A DNA stretch of 64,000 bases from Pseudomonas sp. AB6 (GCF_034314105.1 NZ_JAVIWJ010000001.1:3890001-3954000); one strand, 5' to 3'. Counted from the first letter of the stretch, positions 17,758-26,056 are shown. Notes: generated by a model from the letters alone, not told the origin. Numbers and translations: made by a program.

Positions 17758-18569
17758 CCGCCATTACATCGTCGATAGCGACCGCACAGCAGCAAGCGGT
17801 GATTGAGGTACATGACCTGTGCAATCGGTTCGGCAGCCAAAGCGTGCATGAGAACCTTGATCTGGAGTTGTTCCGCGGGGAAATCCTGGCGGTGGTGGGC
17901 GGTTCTGGCAGCGGGAAGTCCGTATTGATGCGCAGCATCGTCGGGCTTCGTCGGCCAGACGCGGGAACAATCCGCGTCTTGGGTCAAGACCTCCAGCACT
18001 TGTCGGAGAAAGACCGTTCGTTGGTTGAACGGCGATTCGGCGTGTTATTCCAGAAGGGCGCGCTGTTTTCCTCGCTGACGGTAACCGAGAACGTCGCGCT
18101 GCCGTTAATTGAGCACGCCAAACTGACCCGAGAAGAGGCCGAGCACTTGGCCGGGATGAAACTTGCCCTCGCCGGCTTGCCGTTGTCAGCGGCTCATAAA
18201 TACCCGGCGTCTTTGTCCGGCGGCATGATCAAACGTGCCGCACTGGCTAGGGCATTGGCGTTGGACCCGGATATTCTGTTTCTCGACGAACCCACCGCCG
18301 GCCTTGATCCCATCGGTGCGGCCGCTTTTGATCAACTGATTCTGACCCTGCGCGACGCGCTGGGTCTGAGCGTGTTTCTGGTCACCCACGACTTGGACAC
18401 GCTTTACACAATTACCGACCGAGTCGCGGTGTTGGCGCACAAGCGCGTATTGGTCGTCGATCAGATCGATAAGGTCGCGGCGACTCCGGATGCCTGGATT
18501 CACGAATATTTCCACGGCCCACGCGGCCGGGCGGCGTTCTCGGCCGCCACGCACCCCAAGGAGGTCTGA
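17754..18569 (+). CDS. MlaF-type ABC transporter ATPase
   Basis: 271 residues. Walker A GGSGSGKS, the signature SGGMIKRAALARAL, Walker B ILFLDEPTAGLDP and the H-loop VTHD are all intact. The GTG at 17754 overlaps the permease stop. It powers the adjoining permease and MCE protein. Six bases of the operon separate it from the MlaD gene. Confidence 0.92.
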   Translation: MTAITSSIATAQQQAVIEVHDLCNRFGSQSVHENLDLELFRGEILAVVGGSGSGKSVLMRSIVGLRRPDAGTIRVLGQDLQHLSEKDRSLVERRFGVLFQKGALFSSLTVTENVALPLIEHAKLTREEAEHLAGMKLALAGLPLSAAHKYPASLSGGMIKRAALARALALDPDILFLDEPTAGLDPIGAAAFDQLILTLRDALGLSVFLVTHDLDTLYTITDRVAVLAHKRVLVVDQIDKVAATPDAWIHEYFHGPRGRAAFSAATHPKEV

Positions 18570-18571
18570 GG

Positions 18572-19510
18572 ATGGAAACCCGTGCCCATCACGTATTGAT
18601 AGGCCTGTTCACCGTAATCGTGGTCGCTGCGGCCCTGCTATTCGGTCTGTGGCTGGCCAAATCCAGTGTCGACACCGCATTTAAGGACTACGAGATTATT
18701 TTCAATGAGGCCGTCAGCGGATTGTCGCGAGGCAGCGCCGTGCAATACAGCGGGATCAAGGTTGGCGATGTCGTGCAATTGCGCCTCGACCCGGAAGACC
18801 CGCGGCGGGTGCTCGCGCAAATCCGGATTGCAGGTGAAACACCTATCAAAGAAGACACGATGGCCAAACTGGCTCTGACCGGGATCACCGGCACCTCGAT
18901 CATTCAACTTAGCGGAGGCACCCCGCAAAGTCCGTCGTTGATAGGCGTCTTCGGCAAACTGCCTGTGATCATTGCGTCGCCTTCACCTATTTCCCGCTTG
19001 CTGAACGACACCGGCGACTTGATGACCGGAATCAATCAGTTGCTGCACAACGCCAATCAAATGTTCTCCAACGATAACGTCCAAAGCCTGACATTGACCC
19101 TGCAACACATGGAGCAGGCCACCCGCGTGGTCGCCGACGAGCGTGAAGATATTCGCCAGTCGCTCAAGCAACTCACGCTGATCAGCAAACAGGCAAGTGC
19201 CACCTTGGAGCAAACGACGCTACTGATGCGCGGCGCCAACGAAATGCTCAACAGTGACGGCAAGCAACTCTTCGCCAGTGCCGAGCAGGCCATGAAGTCC
19301 ATCGAGCAAAGCAGCGCCACCATCAACAGCCTGCTCAAAAACAACCACGACGCGCTGAACGGCGGCATGCAGGGGCTTGGCGAACTGGGCCCGGCGGTGC
19401 GAGAGCTGCGCGACACGTTGACTTCATTCCGCTCGATTTCCCGCCGCTTGGAAGCCAACCCCAGCGGCTACCTTCTGGGCACCGAAAAAAACAAGGAGTT
19501 TGAGCCATGA
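18572..19510 (+). CDS. MlaD/MCE domain substrate-binding protein
   Basis: 312 residues with one N-terminal membrane anchor (LIGLFTVIVVAAALLFGLWLA) and one MCE domain (about 40-120, including GLSRGSAVQYSGIKVGDV and LTGITGTSIIQLSGG). A long helical tail follows, longer than MlaD and rich in Q, as in MCE proteins that build a periplasmic channel. It starts 2 bp after the ATPase stop with an AGGAGG site inside the ATPase end. Its stop overlaps the next ATG (ATGA). Confidence 0.92.
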   Translation: METRAHHVLIGLFTVIVVAAALLFGLWLAKSSVDTAFKDYEIIFNEAVSGLSRGSAVQYSGIKVGDVVQLRLDPEDPRRVLAQIRIAGETPIKEDTMAKLALTGITGTSIIQLSGGTPQSPSLIGVFGKLPVIIASPSPISRLLNDTGDLMTGINQLLHNANQMFSNDNVQSLTLTLQHMEQATRVVADEREDIRQSLKQLTLISKQASATLEQTTLLMRGANEMLNSDGKQLFASAEQAMKSIEQSSATINSLLKNNHDALNGGMQGLGELGPAVRELRDTLTSFRSISRRLEANPSGYLLGTEKNKEFEP

Positions 19511-20151
19511 GGCTTGCCCGTCATTCGCTGAGCCTGATGGCCATTGTCGGCGCTTTGCTGCTGTCGGCTGGCTGCTCGATCTTGCCGCAAGCTGAACCCA
19601 CTGATGTCTATCGCCTGAGCACGGCGCAACCCGCTGCACACAGGGCTCTAGGTGCTCCGGTCCCATGGTCGCTGCGGATAGTTCGGCCCAGGGCCAGCGA
19701 AATGCTCGACAGCCCACGGATCGCCGTCGTGCCGCAGGGTAATTTGATCAGCAACTACAAGGGCGCTCGCTGGAGCGATCCAGCACCGGTGGCGTTGCGT
19801 AATCGACTGCTCGATGCCTTCTACCGCGGCGGCCGCGTGCAATCGTTGAGCACTGACGACAGCAACCTCCAAGCAGACTTTGAACTGAGCGGGGAGTTAC
19901 AGGCTTTCCAAAGTGAGTACCACGGCGACGCCATCGAAGTCGTTATTCGTCTCGACGCACGCCTGGCCGGGGACAATCAGCGCATCGTCGCCAGCCACCG
20001 GTTTGAAGTTCACCAAGCGGTTAGCGACAAGCAAGTACCTTCAATCGTGAGCGGATTCGGCAAGGCCAGCGACACCTTGGCGGCGCAACTGCTGCAATGG
20101 ACCATCGAGCAGGGACAGACGCATTACGCCATGCTGCCGAAAAACCAGTAG
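19507..20151 (+). CDS. ABC-type transport auxiliary lipoprotein (PqiC/DUF330 family)
   Basis: 214 residues with a lipobox LLSAGC (lipidated cysteine about residue 22). The domain has the PqiC/DUF330 pattern (WSLRIVRPRASEMLDSPRIAV, LISNYKGARWSDPAP). Such lipoproteins sit in the outer membrane as the docking end of MCE systems. It overlaps the MlaD gene by 4 bp. Its 3' end overlaps the convergent gene at 20124 by 28 bp. Confidence 0.88.
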   Translation: MRLARHSLSLMAIVGALLLSAGCSILPQAEPTDVYRLSTAQPAAHRALGAPVPWSLRIVRPRASEMLDSPRIAVVPQGNLISNYKGARWSDPAPVALRNRLLDAFYRGGRVQSLSTDDSNLQADFELSGELQAFQSEYHGDAIEVVIRLDARLAGDNQRIVASHRFEVHQAVSDKQVPSIVSGFGKASDTLAAQLLQWTIEQGQTHYAMLPKNQ

Positions 20152-21362
20152 CAGACCAAAATGGCCGCGACTACACCCGCCAGTTCTGCCAACAGCGCGC
20201 ACCCGACGGCGTGTCGGGCGCGCTGAATGCCAACCGATCCGAAGTACACCGCCAGCACGTAAAACGTAGTTTCGGTACTGCCCTGAATAGTCGCCGCCAC
20301 CAACGCCGGAAAGCTGTCGACGCCTTGGTTCTTCATGGTTTCGATCAACAGGGCGCGGGCGGCGCTGCCGGAGAACGGTTTGACCATGGCGGTAGGCAGG
20401 GCATCCACAAAGCGTGTGTCCAGTCCTGCCCATTGCACCAGATGACGAATGCCATCCAAGCCAAAATCCAGCGCGCCGGAAGCCCTTAACACGCCGACCG
20501 CACAAAGCATCGCAACCAGATACGGCAGCAGATTCTTGGCAACATCGAAGCCTTCTTTCGCACCTTCGACAAACGCTTCGTAGACCTTCACTTTCCTGAA
20601 CGCGGCGACCAGCAAAAAGGTCATGATCAAACCGAACAGCGTCAGGTTGCCAAGGATCGACGACAAACTGGCCAACGCGGCGGCGGAAAGTCCAGCGAGG
20701 AGCATCATGAAGGCCCCCAGCGCTAACGCCCCGGGAATCAAGTACGCCAGTACTACCGGATCCCACAGACGCAAACGCTGCATGAACGCTACTGATAGCA
20801 ATCCGACCAGGCTGGAGGCGCTGGTCGCCAGCAAGATCGGCAGAAAAACCAGCGTTGGGTCGACAGCACCTTGTTGCGCGCGGTACATGAAGATCGTCAC
20901 CGGCATCAGGGTCAGCGATGACGCATTGAGTACTAAAAACAGAATCTGAGCATTACTGGCGGTGGTGGGGCTAGGGTTCAACGCTTGTAGCGAGCGCATG
21001 GCCTTGAGGCCGATAGGCGTTGCCGCGTTATCCAGTCCTAGGGCATTTGCGGCAAAGTTAAGAGTGATCAGACCTAGCGCAGGGTGACCCGCTGGCACAC
21101 CAGGCATCAGGCGCAGGAACAAAGGGCCAAGGGCCTTAGCAAGCCAATCGACGATCCCAGCCTTTTCGGCAATCCGCAAAAACCCGAGCCACAAGGTAAG
21201 AGTGCCGAACAGCAAAAGCATTACATCCACCGACAGCTTGGCCATAGCGAAAATACTTTCAACCATCGCGGCAAAAATTCCCGCGTTCCCGCCGATCAAC
21301 CATTGCGCCAGCGCCGACACCGCCGCCGCCACAAAAAAGCCAAGCCATAGGCCGTTAAGCAT
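20124..21362 (-). CDS. nucleoside recognition (Gate) domain protein, SpmA-SpmB fusion
   Basis: 412 residues, about ten membrane helices, formed from two Gate domains. The first half resembles SpmA (TLNFAANALGLDNAATPIGLKAM) and the second SpmB (VKPFSGSAARALLIETMKNQGVDSF, IQGSTETTFYVLAVYFGSVGI). Bacillus encodes these separately for spore maturation; this non-sporulating genus has the fused form with an unknown substrate. The start is the ATG at 21362. The last 28 bp overlap the convergent lipoprotein gene. Confidence 0.85.
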   Translation of the reverse strand: MLNGLWLGFFVAAAVSALAQWLIGGNAGIFAAMVESIFAMAKLSVDVMLLLFGTLTLWLGFLRIAEKAGIVDWLAKALGPLFLRLMPGVPAGHPALGLITLNFAANALGLDNAATPIGLKAMRSLQALNPSPTTASNAQILFLVLNASSLTLMPVTIFMYRAQQGAVDPTLVFLPILLATSASSLVGLLSVAFMQRLRLWDPVVLAYLIPGALALGAFMMLLAGLSAAALASLSSILGNLTLFGLIMTFLLVAAFRKVKVYEAFVEGAKEGFDVAKNLLPYLVAMLCAVGVLRASGALDFGLDGIRHLVQWAGLDTRFVDALPTAMVKPFSGSAARALLIETMKNQGVDSFPALVAATIQGSTETTFYVLAVYFGSVGIQRARHAVGCALLAELAGVVAAILVCYWFFGSMA

Positions 21363-21460
21363 CAGGAAGTCCCTCAGAAGATGCGCCGATGATAACGGTG
21401 GGGAGGTTCGACGACAAACAGGCAGGAGGCAATGCCAAGCACAATAAACACGGAATTACC

Positions 21461-21490
21461 AAACCCCGGAAATCCGGGGTTTTGTTTTGC
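21461..21490 (-). terminator. hairpin terminator after the gltP gene
   Basis: AAACCCCGGA (21461-21470) pairs perfectly with TCCGGGGTTT (21473-21482) around a 2-nt loop. T residues flank both sides. It sits 22 bp past the gltP stop. Confidence 0.8.
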
Positions 21491-21503
21491 AGCCAGTCAG
21501 CCT

Positions 21504-22835
21504 TCAATCAGCGACTGGCTGAGACTCTGGCAGTGGCGCTTTGCTGCGCCAGTGTGGGAGGGAGTTCCAGTAGGCTTGGCCCTTGGCATCGTCGTACATG
21601 CCTTCCCAGCGGGCGATAACCAACACAGCCAACGCATTGCCGATCACGTTCAGCGCGGTACGGGCCATGTCCATGATGCGGTCGACACCGGCGATAAACG
21701 CCAGGCCTTCCAACGGAATGCCGACACTGCCCAAGGTTGCCAAGAGCACCACGAACGACACGCCCGGTACACCCGCGATCCCTTTGGAGGTGACCATCAA
21801 TGTCAGCACCAACATGATCTGCTGCCCGATTGACAAATCAATGCCGTACAGCTGAGCAATAAAGATCGCTGCAATGCTTTGGTACAGCGTCGAACCATCG
21901 AGATTGAACGAGTAGCCGGTGGGCACTACAAAGCTACAAATGGCCTTCGGTGCCCCGTAGGCTTCCATCTTCTCGATGACCCGTGGCAGAACAGTTTCGG
22001 AACTGGCGGTTGAGTAGGCCAACACCAGTTCGTCTTTGAAGATCCGCATCAACCTAATGACCGAGAAGCCGAACAGGCGCGCGATAGCGCCCAGCACGAC
22101 AAAGGCAAAAAACGCGATGGCGAAGTAAACCAGAATCACCAGTTTGGCCAACGGCAACAGTGAGGCGAATCCGAAGTTAGCAACCGTCACCGCAATCAAA
22201 GCGAAGACGCCGATGGGCGCGTAACCCATGATCATGTGCGTGACTTTGAACATGCTTTCCGACACGCCCTGGAACATCGTCACCAGCGGCTCGCGCAGCT
22301 CCGGCTTCAGGCTGGAAAGCCCAAGGCCAAACAACACCGAGAAGAAGATGATCGGCAGCATGTCACCCCGAGCAATGGCGGCAAAGATGTTTGACGGAAT
22401 CAGGTTAAGGATCGTCTGGATGAACGCATGCTCATGTTGAACCTCCGCGGCTGTCTCTTGGTACTTGGAGATGTCGACGGTCCCCAAGGTACTCAAATCG
22501 ATCCCTGTGCCCGGATGGAACACGTTCGCCAACACCAGCCCGACCAAGATAGCGATGGTCGTGACCGCCTCGAAATACAAGATGGTTTTAAGACCAATAC
22601 GTCCCAGCTTCTTCGCATCGCCCACGCCGGCAATCCCGACGATCAACGAAGACACCACTATCGGTATCACGATCATCTTGATCAACCGGATAAAGATGTC
22701 GCCTGCGGGTTGCAGCACATTGCCAATCCACCAGGCTTTTTCCGCACTGAAGTGATTAAGTACGGCGCCGATTGCAATCCCCAACACCAAACCAATGAGA
22801 ATCTGCCAGGCGAGGCTTAGCTTTGCCTTCTTCAT
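21504..22835 (-). CDS. gltP: dicarboxylate/glutamate:cation symporter (DAACS, GltP type)
   Basis: 443 residues, the usual DAACS length. It shows the serine-rich hairpin AYSTASSETVLPRVIEKM, the NLDGSTLYQSIAAIFIAQ helix and GVPGVSFVVL. It imports glutamate/aspartate or C4-dicarboxylates with protons or sodium. The ATG at 22835 follows AAGGGTATTAAC; longer upstream frames have no ribosome site. The substrate cannot be fixed from sequence. A perfect palindrome lies 123 bp upstream. Confidence 0.9.
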   Translation of the reverse strand: MKKAKLSLAWQILIGLVLGIAIGAVLNHFSAEKAWWIGNVLQPAGDIFIRLIKMIVIPIVVSSLIVGIAGVGDAKKLGRIGLKTILYFEAVTTIAILVGLVLANVFHPGTGIDLSTLGTVDISKYQETAAEVQHEHAFIQTILNLIPSNIFAAIARGDMLPIIFFSVLFGLGLSSLKPELREPLVTMFQGVSESMFKVTHMIMGYAPIGVFALIAVTVANFGFASLLPLAKLVILVYFAIAFFAFVVLGAIARLFGFSVIRLMRIFKDELVLAYSTASSETVLPRVIEKMEAYGAPKAICSFVVPTGYSFNLDGSTLYQSIAAIFIAQLYGIDLSIGQQIMLVLTLMVTSKGIAGVPGVSFVVLLATLGSVGIPLEGLAFIAGVDRIMDMARTALNVIGNALAVLVIARWEGMYDDAKGQAYWNSLPHWRSKAPLPESQPVAD

Positions 22836-22957
22836 GTTAATACCCTTATATCCCGTAGAAGGTCGCTGCGAGCGAGCATCCCGGCTCTGTTGCACGCGAA
22901 AAAAGGCGCAACTATTCCCACGCAGAGACAAGACGTCTAATGCCGTAAACGCCTACC

Positions 22958-22976
22958 TCATGCCGAATCGGCATGA
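22958..22976. promoter_or_regulatory. perfect 19-bp palindrome upstream of gltP
   Basis: TCATGCCGAATCGGCATGA has two exact 9-bp arms around a single base. It lies in the gltP upstream region with no T-run beside it, so it looks like a dimeric regulator's operator rather than a terminator. The regulator is unknown. Confidence 0.5.
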
Positions 22977-23414
22977 TCTACTGAATTTCTCTGACAGAAG
23001 CCGCCTACGGAGGTACATGAAAAAAACCGAATTTGCCTAGCGAGCGGGCGAACAGGTGGGTATAGCGCAGGGGGGAAGGGGAGAAAAGCTAAACGCTTAG
23101 AAAATCAAAGGATCATTCGTAATGCAGGCATCGACGAATGAAAAGGCGGAGTTATCGATAAATGGTCACGCGGATAATGATTCGCAAGCCCAGCGAATCC
23201 ATTTTTGAATCAATATCGCGGGCTTGCGCTACGTCTTAACCCTGACCCGACCCTAAACGGAAATACTCCCTGTATCCCTAGGTCGCTCCGATCCAACTGC
23301 AATCAAAACAACCCGGCCCCATGGTCATGCGCTCATCTTCATCAGGCGGCGCAGCCACCAAGAAGTCGTGCGAATTCAAGCGCCGACTTCACATCAGTGC
23401 GAGCATGCCAATGC
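22977..23414. other. intergenic region, no gene seen
   Basis: About 440 bp between the gltP promoter and the Ivy-like gene end. A purine-rich tract (near 23070-23090) and one REP-like inverted repeat are present. I see no credible coding frame or RNA gene. Confidence 0.5.
23183..23228. repeat. REP-like extragenic inverted repeat
   Basis: CGCAAGCCC (23183-23191) pairs with GGGCTTGCG (23220-23228). The inner sequence also contains a GAATCC...TGAATC partial dyad. Core and context match Pseudomonas extragenic palindromes. Confidence 0.55.
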
Positions 23415-23897
23415 TCAATACCACTTAGGATCTTTCTTCAGCTGTTCCATTAACAGTGCCTGCATACCCTTGTCAGGTTTCCCAAGGAAGCGATAATCGG
23501 CGTGACGCGTGGGCGACTTGTCAGCGGGCAAACCCGCCGGAACTTGCACCCACATCGCATACGCGTTTTTTTTATCGAAACTCACCGCAATGATAAGACG
23601 ACTACTCAAACAACTGTCCGCCGACTCACACAGTGGGCCGACCAAATACTTATCACCTTTCTCAGTAACAGCGGACATGGGATCGGACGTACCGGAAAGG
23701 TTAAGCACCCAATCGGGGAGTCGTTCCTCCTTTTTAACAATACCCATCCATGTCTGCCGATACTCAGGGGACGAACTCAATAGATCGCTGACTCGAGTTT
23801 GACCATCATTAGACGCCGTTGCTAAAGCGCTGCCGCTTAGACAAGCGGCAGTCAGCAGCATCTGCAAGTAACACGTCTGCAAAAGCCTATTCAGCAT
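23415..23897 (-). CDS. Ivy-like (inhibitor of vertebrate lysozyme) family protein
   Basis: 160 residues, signal peptide cut near ALA/TA. The domain matches Ivy in length and in the block LIIAVSFDKKNAYAMWVQVP followed by the closing FLGKPDKGMQALL. The lysozyme-blocking loop, usually a six-residue Cys-x4-Cys (CKPHDC), reads LCESADSC here, one residue longer and without the key histidine. Target enzyme and inhibition are therefore uncertain. It starts 4 bp after the DUF1328 gene, so it is cotranscribed with it. Confidence 0.6.
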   Translation of the reverse strand: MLNRLLQTCYLQMLLTAACLSGSALATASNDGQTRVSDLLSSSPEYRQTWMGIVKKEERLPDWVLNLSGTSDPMSAVTEKGDKYLVGPLCESADSCLSSRLIIAVSFDKKNAYAMWVQVPAGLPADKSPTRHADYRFLGKPDKGMQALLMEQLKKDPKWY

Positions 23898-23901
23898 CTT
23901 T

Positions 23902-24066
23902 TCAACCTCGACCGCGGCGGCCGAAGATGAACGAAGCTACAAACAACACCAGGAATACAACGAATAGGATCTTCGCGATACCCGTCGCAGTGCCAGCGAT
24001 GCCACCAAAGCCCAAAACAGCGGCGACGATCGCAATAATCAGGAATGTAACAGCCCAACTCAACAT
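23902..24066 (-). CDS. DUF1328 (YtjA-like) small membrane protein
   Basis: 54 residues, MLSWAVTFLIIAIVAAVLGF then FGGIAGTATGIAKILFVVFL, ending in a basic FGRRGRG tail. Two membrane helices are predicted, the standard YtjA/DUF1328 form. Translated from the minus strand with a GGAG site 8 bp before the ATG. The family is widely stress-induced but of unknown function. It sits between a small hypothetical gene and the Ivy-like gene in one probable transcript. Confidence 0.9.
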   Translation of the reverse strand: MLSWAVTFLIIAIVAAVLGFGGIAGTATGIAKILFVVFLVLFVASFIFGRRGRG

Positions 24067-24132
24067 AATGACTCTCCTTTTCTTTAGTATCTTTAGTTTT
24101 TTCGGGTAATTCGTTATCTCAATCGAACTTAT

Positions 24133-24414
24133 TTAAAACACCCACGTTTGCGCATGAACCTTTTCATCAGGAAGTGCGGCCGCTTGTTCGGCGCGCAGTC
24201 GAATTGAGTTTTCTCCGGAAAAAAGCGTGCGCACAGAGGGGTAAGACTTAGAAATGGATATCCGCTGAGTTACATGTAGTGCGTCATGATGAGTGTCCCA
24301 ACGCTGAACCTGCTGACCAACAACTAAAGTGAGGAAAATGACGAAGCTAGTAAACAACCCCTGCTGGGTATGCGCAGGCGAAATACGCAGTTGAGCGATA
24401 CGCTGACGAATCAT
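24133..24414 (-). CDS. small hypothetical protein with one membrane helix
   Basis: 93 residues, not recognised. A GGAGGAG site 7 bp before the ATG supports translation. One hydrophobic segment (GLFTSFVIFLTLVVG, residues about 20-34) follows a basic N-terminus, giving a predicted type II anchor. The remainder is polar and probably periplasmic. It lies 66 bp upstream of the DUF1328 gene and 77 bp downstream of an RpoN-type promoter match. Confidence 0.65.
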   Translation of the reverse strand: MIRQRIAQLRISPAHTQQGLFTSFVIFLTLVVGQQVQRWDTHHDALHVTQRISISKSYPSVRTLFSGENSIRLRAEQAAALPDEKVHAQTWVF

Positions 24415-24490
24415 CCTGAATCTCCTCCACTGGAGTAGCTGCTCTTATTTTGTAATACAAAACGTATGGCTCATTCTATATTGAGACTAT

Positions 24491-24506
24491 TGCACTCTGT
24501 GTGCCA
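24491..24506 (-). promoter_or_regulatory. candidate RpoN promoter for the 24.4-23.4 kb operon
   Basis: Minus strand TGGCACACAGAGTGCA matches TGGCACG-N4-TTGCA with GG and GC 12 bp apart; the mismatches are the seventh base and one T of the -12 box. It lies 77 bp before the small hypothetical gene. The adjacent algB encodes an NtrC-family activator, which RpoN promoters require. Confidence 0.5.
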
Positions 24507-24579
24507 GTGTCGATTTTAAATTTTCAATATATAAATCAATGACTTACTGTAATAACTCAAACGGGTCGGCAAGCATCTT

Positions 24580-24605
24580 GCACGATGTCATAACTGGCAT
24601 CGTGC
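24580..24605. promoter_or_regulatory. dyad GCACGATG...CATCGTGC upstream of the RpoN match
   Basis: Exact 8-bp arms (24580-24587, 24598-24605) around 10 nt, about 75-100 bp upstream of the -24 element and 37 bp past the stop of the PA2169-family gene. It could be an enhancer site for the activator or a U-less terminator; position alone does not decide. Confidence 0.35.
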
Positions 24606-24641
24606 GTTATGCACGACCGTCGACCACTACTAACGTTGGCG

Positions 24642-25076
24642 TTAATGCGAATCGCGTTTCAAGTTACGCATCCGATCATGCGCAGCCCGTACTTGCGGCA
24701 GTTTTTCAGCAGCGACCGCCTTAACTTTAGGGTCTTCGCTTTGAAGTGCGTCTTCAAACGCGTGCAGAATGCGGTCCTCTGCTTCCTCCAACTGCTCTAT
24801 GTACGTGTAGCTCTCATCGCTAGATAAAGTGGCTTTAGTGTCAGCGTATATCTGGCGTATCTTGCCGAGCATGGTTCCCCCATCAGCGGGCTTTTCGTTC
24901 TCAGTCACAACGTCTACAGAAAGCGCTCTGATCACTTCATTTTTTGCGTGGGCCATGTCTAGGAATAGCGCCTTGAAACGCGGATCTTTGACTTCATCGG
25001 CGGCATGCTCATAAAAACGCTGGCCGTCACGGATGATTTCAATTAACTCGTTAAGTTTTGTATGTGTCTCGCTCAT
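24642..25076 (-). CDS. PA2169-family four-helix-bundle protein (DUF2383, ferritin-like)
   Basis: 144 residues, all helical. It opens with LNELIEIIRDGQRFYEHAADEV and has further glutamate/histidine-bearing helices (AEDRILHAFEDAL), the pattern of the DUF2383/PA2169 ferritin-like family. No signal peptide, so probably cytoplasmic. The role is unknown; relatives are stress or stationary-phase proteins. It follows the BON protein gene by 59 bp on the same strand and is probably cotranscribed. Confidence 0.82.
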   Translation of the reverse strand: MSETHTKLNELIEIIRDGQRFYEHAADEVKDPRFKALFLDMAHAKNEVIRALSVDVVTENEKPADGGTMLGKIRQIYADTKATLSSDESYTYIEQLEEAEDRILHAFEDALQSEDPKVKAVAAEKLPQVRAAHDRMRNLKRDSH

Positions 25077-25135
25077 GGTGATTCTCCGCTAGTAAGTACA
25101 AAGGACCGCTTGGATTCAGATTTAAGTGCACCGAT

Positions 25136-25984
25136 TTATCCCGCCGTAGCGGTTACGACCTTCAAGGCATCTGCGTCTACGCCCCGGACGCCTCGGATGT
25201 TCCGGGCGATCTCTATTGCCAGTTGTTTTGCAGCGTAATTGGCGACGACGCCGTCGAGGCTCACCATCCCACTTCTGGTGTCGACCTTGATATTGATGCC
25301 ATCAAGGTTACGACTGTATATAAGGCTGGATTTCACCTTGCTGGTGATCCACAAATCACTGATTGCCTCTCCCGCATTGTTCATACCAAGCGGAACCTTA
25401 GGTGCCGACGGATCAGTGGCGGTAAGGCTGATAAGGTTATTCACTTCTGTTACCCCATCTGTATTGCTGGCCAAGCTACCGGCAAGCAATTTGGCTTCAG
25501 CACTTTGTGCCTGCCCCTTAAGCGTGACTACACCGGCTTTGCTGTCGACTTGAATATTCAGAGCCTCAGTCACGCTGTTCCAAAGCAACTTTGATTTCAC
25601 CGTGGCAGACAACGTGGCGTCTTCGAAATGCTGAGCAATCGTGGCTTTAGCTCCCGGTTCAACCACGACCATAGGATCAACTTCCAATCGGTTGTTGACC
25701 TTCTCGATCCCGGCAACGTCCAGAGCTATCTGCTCAGCTAATTCCCGGTCGACCTTATTTTCGACTTTGCCTTCAAGCACAGCCGTGCCGCTATCAACGC
25801 TTACTTTTATTTTGAACGGACTTAAGTGCCGGTTAAGTGCAAATGCAGTCCATATCGAGCCTTCTTGACGTGCCTCAGTGACTTGACTGGCTAAATCTTT
25901 CTCTGCCGCCTGCGCGACCATTGGCGTTAACCCAACCATCGCGCTTGTCGCAGTGACCAGCGCAATTTTTTTAAGCAAGTGCAT
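25136..25984 (-). CDS. periplasmic protein with three BON domains (OsmY-like)
   Basis: About 282 residues. Signal peptide cut near AQA/AE, then three BON repeats, each with a VxGxV-type core: SGTAVLEGKVENKVDRELAEQ, AGVVTLKGQAQSAEAKLLA and SGMVSLDGVVANYAAKQLA. BON domains bind membranes and buffer osmotic or envelope stress. The ATG at 25984 is chosen because GGAG lies 9 bp before it; an in-frame ATG 15 bp earlier lacks a site. A strong RpoN-type promoter lies about 60 bp upstream. Divergent from algB. Confidence 0.9.
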   Translation of the reverse strand: MHLLKKIALVTATSAMVGLTPMVAQAAEKDLASQVTEARQEGSIWTAFALNRHLSPFKIKVSVDSGTAVLEGKVENKVDRELAEQIALDVAGIEKVNNRLEVDPMVVVEPGAKATIAQHFEDATLSATVKSKLLWNSVTEALNIQVDSKAGVVTLKGQAQSAEAKLLAGSLASNTDGVTEVNNLISLTATDPSAPKVPLGMNNAGEAISDLWITSKVKSSLIYSRNLDGINIKVDTRSGMVSLDGVVANYAAKQLAIEIARNIRGVRGVDADALKVVTATAG

Positions 25985-26041
25985 AAGGCCATTCTCCATC
26001 CGACAGCCACCAGGACTTTTTACGAAAGCGATGCACGATTC

Positions 26042-26056
26042 GCAAGCGTCATGCCA
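26042..26056 (-). promoter_or_regulatory. strong RpoN (-24/-12) promoter match for the BON gene
   Basis: Minus strand TGGCATGACGCTTGC fits TGGCAYG-rNNN-TTGC with exact spacing. It lies 58 bp before the BON start and 158 bp from the divergent algB start. Confidence 0.65.

Noticed and set aside
20041..20766. 241-residue minus-strand frame overlapping the SpmA/B fusion
   Set aside because: Glycine/arginine-rich frame-shadow of the membrane protein gene; no membrane or domain pattern of its own.
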